Made by a program: the position numbers and the translations under genes. From the NCBI RefSeq assembly GCF_029626175.1, contig NZ_JARUBM010000002.1:1612001-1676000 (forward strand): a stretch of DNA of 64,000 nt, in the 5' to 3' direction. This DNA is from Micromonospora sp. WMMD1082 (GTDB taxonomy: Bacteria; Actinomycetota; Actinomycetes; Mycobacteriales; Micromonosporaceae). The notes beneath the pieces were generated by a model. The model was not told where the DNA came from, made no database searches, and saw only the letters and a program-made list of their open reading frames with translations. Shown here one piece after another: positions 58,393 to 64,000 of the stretch; the stretch's first letter is position 1, and the number at the start of each line of letters is the position of its first letter.

Positions 58393-59013
58393 TCACACCT
58401 CCCGGCCGGTGGCAGCGGAGCTCCGGGCCGACGGCGCGGCGGAGAAACCGCGCTCCGCGGCGTAGCCCTCAAGCAGCTTGCGCAGATTACGACGCCCGCG
58501 GTGCAACCGCGACATCACCGTGCCGATCGGCGTGCCCATGATGTCGGCGACCTCCTTGTAGGAGAAGCCCTCGACATCGGTCAGGTAGACGGCCAGCCGG
58601 AACTCCTCCGGCAGCTGCTGGAGGGCCTCCTTGACGTCGCTGTCGGGCAGCCGGTCCAGCGCCTCGGTCTCGGCGGATCGCAGCCCGCTGGAGGTGTGTG
58701 ACTCCGCCTCGGCGAGCTGCCAGTCGGTGATCTCGTCGGTCGGCGCCTGCACCGGCTGGCGCTGCCGCTTCCGGTAGGAGTTGATGTAGGTGTTGGTCAG
58801 GATCCGGTAGAGCCAGGCCTTCAGGTTCGTGCCCTGCTCGAACTGGTGGAAGGCGGCGTACGCCTTCAGGTAGGTCTCCTGGACCAGGTCCTCGGCATCC
58901 GCCGGGTTACGCGTCATCCGCAGGCCGGCCGCGTACAGCTGATCGACGAAGGGCATCGCGTCCCGCTCGAACCGGGCCCTGCGCTCGTCCGTCTTCTCGG
59001 TGGTCAACCGCAC
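58393..59013 (-). CDS. sigH: ECF sigma factor SigH/SigR (thiol-oxidative stress)
   Basis: A 206-residue ECF sigma factor. Region 2: [16 protein letters not shown] and [10 protein letters not shown] (~40). Region 4: [20 protein letters not shown] (~143) with [20 protein letters not shown] (~165). It matches SigH/SigR of the thioredoxin/oxidative-stress regulon. GTG 59013 starts at the family N-terminus ([10 protein letters not shown]), but the frame stays open for 64 codons to GTG 59205, which could give a longer isoform. A SigR-type promoter is visible at 59054-59079. Confidence 0.93.
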   Translation of the reverse strand: MRLTTEKTDERRARFERDAMPFVDQLYAAGLRMTRNPADAEDLVQETYLKAYAAFHQFEQGTNLKAWLYRILTNTYINSYRKRQRQPVQAPTDEITDWQLAEAESHTSSGLRSAETEALDRLPDSDVKEALQQLPEEFRLAVYLTDVEGFSYKEVADIMGTPIGTVMSRLHRGRRNLRKLLEGYAAERGFSAAPSARSSAATGREV

Positions 59014-59053
59014 ATCCCCTCGGGTCGGATGCTTTCCAGCCGAGGATACGCGC

Positions 59054-59079
59054 ACGGACCTATCGGAAGATTCGGTTCC
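59054..59079 (-). promoter_or_regulatory. sigH: Candidate ECF (SigH/SigR-type) promoter of sigH
   Basis: On the minus strand GGAAC (59079-59075) is followed after 18 bp by CGT (59056-59054), close to the SigR/SigH consensus GGAA(T/C)-N16-20-(C)GTT. It would start transcription ~30 nt before GTG 59013. Positive autoregulation is known for SigH and SigR. One mismatch in the -10 keeps confidence moderate. Confidence 0.5.
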
Positions 59080-59205
59080 GACGGGTGTGCCCGTCGCCAC
59101 CGTCGCCGGTGGCACCGCCGCCGGCCAGTCCGGGCCGGCCAGCAGCTGCCTCAGCTGCCGCGCCTCCCGCTCGTCGCGCCCCCGGTTCCGGATCTCCGTC
59201 GGCAC

Positions 59206-59476
59206 CGGTCACCCCCTCGCACAGTGGTTGTCCGAGATGTGCAACGCGCACCGTGGGCCGGGGCATTCCGGCCCGGCGTTCCTGGTCCCCGCCACGGCGG
59301 TGCAACCGAGGCTGGGACCAGGAAGGGCCTGGGAGCCCGGTGTCGCCGCCCGGACCGGGCGCGGGGACACCATCGGGTGCAACGAACCGGCGCGGCCGCC
59401 GGAAACGGCGCCGGCACGCCCGCGCCATCCGGCGGCCGGGACTTCGCACCGCCGGCCAGAGTCGTCGGGCGGCGGG
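59206..59476. other. 271-bp stretch without a recognisable gene
   Basis: This lies between the furthest possible sigH start (GTG 59205) and the stop of the next minus-strand gene. Open frames on both strands lack conserved motifs and start signals. I see only short GC-rich inverted repeats (for example CCAGG around 59282-59321) and no clear regulatory site. Confidence 0.5.
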
Positions 59477-60091
59477 TCAGGCCCGCGCCCAGTCGTGCGT
59501 ACGCAACCAGTCGATCACCACGGCGGCCGTGCCGGGCGGATCCCCGCGCAGGTCGTGCCGCTCCCCCGGTCGGACCACCACCCGCACCTGCGGGCCCGCC
59601 TCCGGCACCCCGAACGGATCCCGGTCGCCGTTGACCACCAGGGTCGGCACTCCGGTCGCCAACTCGCCGGCCCGGCTCCGATCGGGCCGGCCCGGTGGAT
59701 GCAGGGGGAAGGCGAGCGCGACCACCCCGGCGGCGCCGACGGTTCTCGCCGTCCGGCAGGCCACCCGCGCACCGCTGGAGCGACCCCCCACGAGCAGCGG
59801 TACGCCCGGGTGACGGACCCGCAGCACGGCCAGCACGGCGACCCACGCCTCGTCGAGGTGCCCGGCCGGGGCCGGCGCGCGCCGACCGGCCACCCGGTAG
59901 GGCTGGGTCACCCGCGCCACGACCAGCCCGGCGGCCACCGCCGCGTCGCGGAGCGCACGCAGGTCGGGGGCGTCGACGGCGCCACCCGCCCCGTGCCCGA
60001 GCACCAGCAGCGCTCGGGCCGGGTCGGGTGGCTGGTCGGTGTCGACCCACGCCGGACCGCGCGGAGTATCGAGGACGTCGTCGTGCGGCAC
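59477..60091 (-). CDS. Alpha/beta hydrolase (dienelactone-hydrolase/KANL3-Tex30-like)
   Basis: A 204-residue hydrolase: LLVLGHGAGG (oxyanion, ~30), VGGRSSGARVA with the nucleophile Ser (G-x-S-x-G, ~107), VVNGDRDPFG with the Asp (~155) and RHDLRG with a likely catalytic His (~182). It resembles the KANSL3/Tex30 group of small alpha/beta hydrolases; substrate unknown. GTG 60091. Cytoplasmic. Confidence 0.82.
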   Translation of the reverse strand: MPHDDVLDTPRGPAWVDTDQPPDPARALLVLGHGAGGAVDAPDLRALRDAAVAAGLVVARVTQPYRVAGRRAPAPAGHLDEAWVAVLAVLRVRHPGVPLLVGGRSSGARVACRTARTVGAAGVVALAFPLHPPGRPDRSRAGELATGVPTLVVNGDRDPFGVPEAGPQVRVVVRPGERHDLRGDPPGTAAVVIDWLRTHDWARA

Positions 60092-60150
60092 CGACCCATT
60101 CTGCGGCCCAGCACCCGCACGGCCCCGCGCCGGCCCGCGCGTCGACGGTG

Positions 60151-60543
60151 TCAGCTCAGCGGCACCAGGGTGAGCAGCCGGTCGCGCACCGGTGGGCCGG
60201 CCTCGCCCGCGGCGTCGGGATCGGGTTGCACCTCGCCGCGCCAGGCCACCAGCATCGCCCGCCGTTCCCGTGGGGTGGTGCCACCCCACACGCCGTGGCA
60301 GTCGCCGACCTCCAGTGCCCAGGCCAGACAGGAACCCTGCACGTCGCAGCTGCGGCACACGGCCACGGCCGCGTCGGCCGGCTCGTTCGGCGCCGGAAAG
60401 AACGTCTCCGGGTCGACACTCTGGCAGGTGCCCCTGGTACGCCAGGCTTCGTCCTGTCGCCGTTCGCGCAACGCCCGCAGCAGTCGCGGATCACGCCGCG
60501 CGGCGGCCACCTCGTGCGGGCGGGGCATACGCGCCCGTGTCAT
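60151..60543 (-). CDS. WhiB-family regulator, second copy
   Basis: A 130-residue Wbl protein with a longer N-terminus than WhiB1. The cluster cysteines are C40, C63, C66 and C72, with G-V-W-G-G-T-T-P-R-E-R-R and a short acidic tail. The P-A-P-N-E-P-A-D-A-A-V-A-V-C-R-S-C-D-V-Q-G segment groups it with Wbl proteins other than WhiB1, WhiB2 or WhiB7 (no AT-hook). ATG 60543 has GGAGG at 7 nt. Position near sigH and aroA suggests a stress role (inference). Confidence 0.9.
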   Translation of the reverse strand: MTRARMPRPHEVAAARRDPRLLRALRERRQDEAWRTRGTCQSVDPETFFPAPNEPADAAVAVCRSCDVQGSCLAWALEVGDCHGVWGGTTPRERRAMLVAWRGEVQPDPDAAGEAGPPVRDRLLTLVPLS

Positions 60544-60736
60544 CCACCCACCTCCCCCGTGGGACCAGCAAGATCGATGGATGTCGTCACCCGACGCGAT
60601 CGACACCCACCACCGGCGCTGTGTTCTATCGCACTTGCGGACACGGATACAAGACTCTGCGGGGAAGTTGGCGGAACAACCGAGGCATCTTTCACCCGCA
60701 ACCGCAGCAAATCACTCCCGACAATGTGCGGCGCGA

Positions 60737-61447
60737 TCAGAAGAGCGTCATGTTCTCCGGCTCGGCGTCACGCGCCAGCGGCACCCGGGCGATCAGCTCC
60801 GGGCCGTCGTTGCGGACATCACCCACCGCCGGCCCCACCGGTCGCACCTCCAACCCGGCGAGCCAGTCCAGCGGCGGCGGGACGAGCAGCTCGGCCGCGC
60901 CACCGTCGCCACCCAGCCAGCCCGCCCACCGCCCGGGCGGCAGCAGCAGTGGCATCCGGTCGTGCACCTCGGCCAGGTCGCCGAGCGCGGCGGTGGTCAG
61001 CACGCTGCACGTCAGCAATGCGCCGGCCGGCCCGTCCCAGACCGACCAGATGCCGGCGAAGGCGAGCACCGAGCCGTCGCGCGGCGTCAGGTAGAAGGGC
61101 TGCTTGGTCGCGCCCGGCTGCCGCACCCACTCGTACCAGCCGTCCGCCGGGACCAGGCATCGGCGACGAGCGAAGGCCCGGGCGTACGCGCGGCTGGTCG
61201 CGACCGTCTCGGCACGAGCGTTGATCATGCGAGCCGCCCCGGCCGGCGACCGGGACCACGGCAACACCAACCCCCACCGGCCGAGCGAGAGCGCCCGGTG
61301 CCCCTGCGGGCTGACCCGGACCAGTGGCACCGGATCGGTCGGCGCCACGTTGTGATCGGCGACGAGCCCGCCTCCGGTCTCGTCGACGGAGTCGAACAGG
61401 CCGCTCAGGTCACCGGCGCTCCGGGTCGTGGCGTACCTCCCGCACAT
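60737..61447 (-). CDS. SRAP-domain protein (YedK/HMCES-like)
   Basis: A 236-residue SOS-response-associated peptidase family protein. ATG 61447 gives M-C-G-R-Y, so after Met removal Cys2 becomes the N-terminal catalytic residue that cross-links to abasic sites in single-stranded DNA. Other signatures are N-V-A-P-T (~36), N-A-R-A-E-T (Glu, ~80), LVPADGWYEW (~102) and V-H-D-R-M-P (His, ~163). It protects abasic sites. It is divergent from aroA, an arrangement also seen in mycobacteria (Rv3226c-Rv3227). Confidence 0.93.
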   Translation of the reverse strand: MCGRYATTRSAGDLSGLFDSVDETGGGLVADHNVAPTDPVPLVRVSPQGHRALSLGRWGLVLPWSRSPAGAARMINARAETVATSRAYARAFARRRCLVPADGWYEWVRQPGATKQPFYLTPRDGSVLAFAGIWSVWDGPAGALLTCSVLTTAALGDLAEVHDRMPLLLPPGRWAGWLGGDGGAAELLVPPPLDWLAGLEVRPVGPAVGDVRNDGPELIARVPLARDAEPENMTLF

Positions 61448-61550
61448 GCCGCCCACGCTAGCGGGCCACCGGCCGGACGGCTGTCCCGGTCACCGGGAGC
61501 GATGGGGAGCGCCAGCAGCCACCGGCGCCGGCACACGGCAGAATGTAGCC

Positions 61551-62855
61551 GTGGGGAACCTGACCGCGACCCGGCCGCTACAGCCGTGGACCGCACCGAC
61601 GGCCAGCGATCCGGTGTCGGCGTCGCTGCGCCTGCCCGGCTCCAAGTCGATCACCAACCGCGCCCTGGTGCTCAGCGCGCTGGCCACCGGCCCCTCGACG
61701 CTGTCCCGGCCGCTGCGCGCCCGGGACACCGAGCTGATGGCCGGGGCGCTGCGGGCGATGGGCGCACACGTGTCGATCGCCGACGACGAGCGCTGGCTGG
61801 TCCGGCCGCGCCGGCTGGTCGGCCCGGCGCACGTCGACGTCGGGCTCGCCGGCACGATCATGCGTTTCGTGCCGCCGGTGGCGGGGCTGGCCGAGGGCCA
61901 GGTCACCTTCGACGGCGACCCGCAGGCCCGCACCCGCCCGCTCGGGCCGCTGATCGAGGCGCTGCGCTCGCTCGGCGTACGCATCGACACCACCGGGCCC
62001 GGCAGCCTGCCGATGGTGGTCCTCGGTGCCGGTCGGGTCACCGGCGGCGAGGTGATCATCGACGCCTCGGCCTCCAGCCAGCTGGTCTCGGGCCTGCTGC
62101 TCGCCGCGCCGCGCTTCCAGCGCGGGCTGGTCGTCCGGCACGTCGGCCCGCCCGTGCCCTCCGCGCCGCACCTGCGGATGACCGTGCAGATGCTGCGGGC
62201 CGCCGGTGCCGCCGTCGACGACAGCACCCCCGACGTCTGGGCGGTCGAGCCGGGGCCACTGACGGGGCGCGGTTGGGAGATCGAGCCCGACCTCTCCGGC
62301 GCGGTGCCGTTCTTCGCCGCGGCCATGGTCACCGGTGGCGAGGTGACCCTGCGCGGCTGGCCGCCACGGGGCAGCGCCCAGCCGGTCGAGCGGCTCCGCT
62401 CACTGTTGCAGCAGATGGGCGCGGAGGTCGCCCTCACCACCGAGGGCCTCACCGTACGCGGCACCGGCACGGTGCGGGGTCTGCGTGCCGACCTGTCCGA
62501 CGTCAGCGAGCTGACCCCGGCGCTGACCGCGCTGGCGATGCTCGCCGACTCCCCCTCGGTGTTCACCGGGGTCGGCCACATCCGTGGTCACGAGACCGAC
62601 CGGCTGGCCGCGCTGGCCCGGGAGTTCACCGCGCTCGGCGCGGACGTCACCGAGTCCGCCGACGGCCTGGAGGTGCGGCCCCGGCCGCTGCGCGGCGGGC
62701 TGTTCCACACCTACGATGATCATCGGATGGCGCACGCGGCGGCGGTGGCCGGTCTCGCGGTGCCCGGCATCGAGCTGAACGACGTGGCGTGCACCTCGAA
62801 GACCATGCCCGAGTTCCCGGCACTATGGTCGGCAGTGGTGACCGGTAAGAACTGA
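61551..62855 (+). CDS. aroA: 3-phosphoshikimate 1-carboxyvinyltransferase (EPSP synthase)
   Basis: A 434-residue EPSP synthase of the shikimate pathway. LPGSKSITNRALVLSALATG (~24) binds phosphate/PEP, GLAGTIMRFV is the usual L-x-N-A-G-T-x-x-R loop in a variant form (~100), D-A-S-A-S-S-Q-L-V-S-G-L-L (~170) and YDDHRMAHAAAVAGL (~395) complete the active site. GTG 61551 was chosen because the frame upstream is not conserved. It shares a short spacer with rsgA, 20 bp on. Confidence 0.94.
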   Translation: MGNLTATRPLQPWTAPTASDPVSASLRLPGSKSITNRALVLSALATGPSTLSRPLRARDTELMAGALRAMGAHVSIADDERWLVRPRRLVGPAHVDVGLAGTIMRFVPPVAGLAEGQVTFDGDPQARTRPLGPLIEALRSLGVRIDTTGPGSLPMVVLGAGRVTGGEVIIDASASSQLVSGLLLAAPRFQRGLVVRHVGPPVPSAPHLRMTVQMLRAAGAAVDDSTPDVWAVEPGPLTGRGWEIEPDLSGAVPFFAAAMVTGGEVTLRGWPPRGSAQPVERLRSLLQQMGAEVALTTEGLTVRGTGTVRGLRADLSDVSELTPALTALAMLADSPSVFTGVGHIRGHETDRLAALAREFTALGADVTESADGLEVRPRPLRGGLFHTYDDHRMAHAAAVAGLAVPGIELNDVACTSKTMPEFPALWSAVVTGKN

Positions 62856-62875
62856 GCGAAGGAGAAGGGGCGGCC

Positions 62876-63949
62876 CTGGCGACCAGGCGGCGGGAGTACG
62901 ACGAGGACGACGTCCGGGTCCGGCCCGGCAAGTCCTCGCGCCCGCGCACCCGCACCCGGCCGAGGCATGCCGACGCGAGGGACGGCTTCGTCATCGCGGT
63001 GGACCGCGGGCGGTACACCTGCGTGCTGACCGGCACCGGCCCGGAGGATCCCACCGTCACCGCGATGCGCGCCCGCGAGCTGGGGCGCAAGTCGGTCGTG
63101 GTCGGCGACCGGGTCGGGCTGGTCGGCGACACCTCCGGCCTGCCCGGGGCGCTGGCCCGCATCGTCCGGATCGCGCCGCGCCGCTCGGTGCTGCGGCGCA
63201 CCGCCGAGGACGACGCCAGCACCGCCGAGGGGCGGCTGGAACGGGTGGTGGTCGCCAACGCCGACCAGCTCGTGATCGTCAGCGCGCTGGCCGACCCGCC
63301 GCCGCGCACCGGGTTCATCGACCGTTGCCTGGTGGCCGCGTACGACGCGGACATCGAGCCGCTGCTCTGCCTGACCAAGGCCGACCTGGCGGGCCCCGAG
63401 GCGGTGCTCGACTACTACACCGAGCTGGAACTGCCGTACGTGCTCATCCGGCCGGATTCACCGTTGGACGCCCTGCGCAGCCTGCTCGCGGGCCGGGTGT
63501 CGGTGCTCGTCGGTCACTCCGGGGTCGGCAAGTCGACGCTGGTCAACCGCCTGGTCCCGGAGGCCGACCGGGCGGTCGGCACGGTCAGCGCGATCGGCCG
63601 TGGCCGGCACACCTCGACCAGCGCGGTGGCGCTGCGGCTGCCCGCCGTGCCCGGCACCCCGGACGACACCGGCTGGATCGTGGACACCCCCGGCGTCCGC
63701 AGCTTCGGGCTGGCCCACGTCTCGGCCGAGAGCCTGCTGCACGGCTTCCCGGATCTGGTCGAGGCCACCGCCGACTGCCCGGCGAACTGCCCGCACACCC
63801 CCGACGAGGCCGACTGCGCGCTGGACGACTGGGTCACCCGGGGGCGGGCGGATCCGCGCCGGCTGGCCTCGTACCGCCGGTTGCTGGCCTCCCGGGCCGG
63901 GGAGACCGACCCGCGCGGCGAGGCCGAGCCGCGCGGGCGGGCGGAGTGA
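62876..63949 (+). CDS. rsgA: Ribosome small-subunit GTPase RsgA
   Basis: A 357-residue circularly permuted GTPase that assists 30S maturation. An N-terminal basic extension (R-R-E-Y-D-E-D-D-V-R-V-R-P-G-K) and OB-fold precede G4 (T-K-A-D, ~163), G1 GHSGVGKST (~210), G3 D-T-P-G and a C-terminal zinc finger (CPANCPHTPDEADC). The conserved N-terminus begins at CTG 62876 behind GGAGAAGGGG. No ATG, GTG or TTG is in frame between the aroA stop and GTG 62999, which would cut off the conserved basic segment. A rare CTG start is therefore proposed. Confidence 0.88.
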   Translation: MATRRREYDEDDVRVRPGKSSRPRTRTRPRHADARDGFVIAVDRGRYTCVLTGTGPEDPTVTAMRARELGRKSVVVGDRVGLVGDTSGLPGALARIVRIAPRRSVLRRTAEDDASTAEGRLERVVVANADQLVIVSALADPPPRTGFIDRCLVAAYDADIEPLLCLTKADLAGPEAVLDYYTELELPYVLIRPDSPLDALRSLLAGRVSVLVGHSGVGKSTLVNRLVPEADRAVGTVSAIGRGRHTSTSAVALRLPAVPGTPDDTGWIVDTPGVRSFGLAHVSAESLLHGFPDLVEATADCPANCPHTPDEADCALDDWVTRGRADPRRLASYRRLLASRAGETDPRGEAEPRGRAE

Positions 63950-63989
63950 GCCCGGCGGGCCCGGCACCGGCCTCGCTACCGTGTCCGGC

Positions 63990-64000
63990 ATGACCGGTTA
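63990..64000 (+). CDS. Start of the next gene (partial)
   Basis: ATG 63990 opens a frame that runs off the window after M-T-G-Y or similar. In other actinomycetes rsgA is often followed by an inositol-monophosphatase-like histidinol phosphatase gene (hisN), which would fit, but eleven bases cannot confirm it. Confidence 0.3.

Noticed and set aside
59000..62719. A 1239-codon plus-strand open frame
   Set aside because: It runs antisense to four minus-strand genes and out of frame over aroA; composition is Arg/Pro-rich.

Overview
The window looks like chromosomal DNA of a filamentous actinomycete, most likely Micromonosporaceae (Micromonospora-like). The evidence is very high GC with nearly every third codon position G or C, frequent GTG starts, many ATGA/GTGA stop-start overlaps, XRE-DUF397 and Wbl genes, nickel superoxide dismutase with its maturation protease, the actinobacterial Kgd fusion, and a whiB1-pdtaS-TB7.3-rshA-sigH-aroA-rsgA block whose gene content matches the mycobacterial one. 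No rRNA, tRNA, IS element, prophage or CRISPR array was found. The window holds about 60 genes, mostly core metabolism, envelope and stress regulation.

Layout. 1-10.1 kb: a partial gene, an antibiotic kinase homologue, a Nei-type glycosylase, an XRE/DUF397 pair facing two small coupled genes, a repeat-rich spacer (4.08-4.88 kb), a charged repeat membrane protein, a ddaH-rocD arginine-derivative catabolic operon, and an FHA/pterin-dehydratase pair. 10.1-19.7 kb: a giant multi-pass membrane protein, CutA, an acyltransferase-patatin pair, a Ser/Thr kinase, a GT4 glycosyltransferase and a BON-domain protein. 19.8-25.7 kb: a minus-strand run of response regulator, histidine kinase and HtrA-like protease, next to a GNAT/PlsC pair that resembles OlsBA ornithine-lipid synthesis. 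25.8-36.3 kb: an ABC exporter, Kgd, a DUF6104 protein, and Pta-AckA acetate metabolism. 36.3-41.5 kb: two tandem lipoprotein hydrolases, an oxidoreductase bracketed by inverted copies of a GGGGCCC repeat element, malic enzyme, and the divergent sodX/sodN pair. 41.7-48 kb: an anti-sigma factor, a lipid kinase, whiB1/wblE behind a Crp-like box, and the sulfite-reduction operon sirA-(52-aa zinc ribbon)-cysH-chelatase, preceded by a 31-codon cysteine leader peptide. 48-64 kb: a GT39-like membrane glycosyltransferase with His-rich repeats, PdtaS, a SIS-domain enzyme with an operator-like promoter, a TPR protein, a TetR-controlled DHA2 efflux pump, TB7.3, ribosomal protein bL37, RshA-SigH, a hydrolase, a second Wbl, an SRAP protein, AroA, RsgA and the first codons of another gene.

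How the genes connect. Redox and sulfur stress is a recurring theme: SigH/RshA, two Wbl iron-sulfur proteins, Ni-SOD, sulfite and adenylyl-sulfate reduction under apparent cysteine attenuation, and FHA/kinase signalling. Carbon overflow is covered by Kgd, Pta-AckA and malic enzyme. Nothing seen is clearly a new system. The observations most worth following are the cysteine leader peptide, the repeat elements flanking one oxidoreductase gene, the frame-breaking duplication at 3.4-3.5 kb, and the family of long intergenic hairpins.
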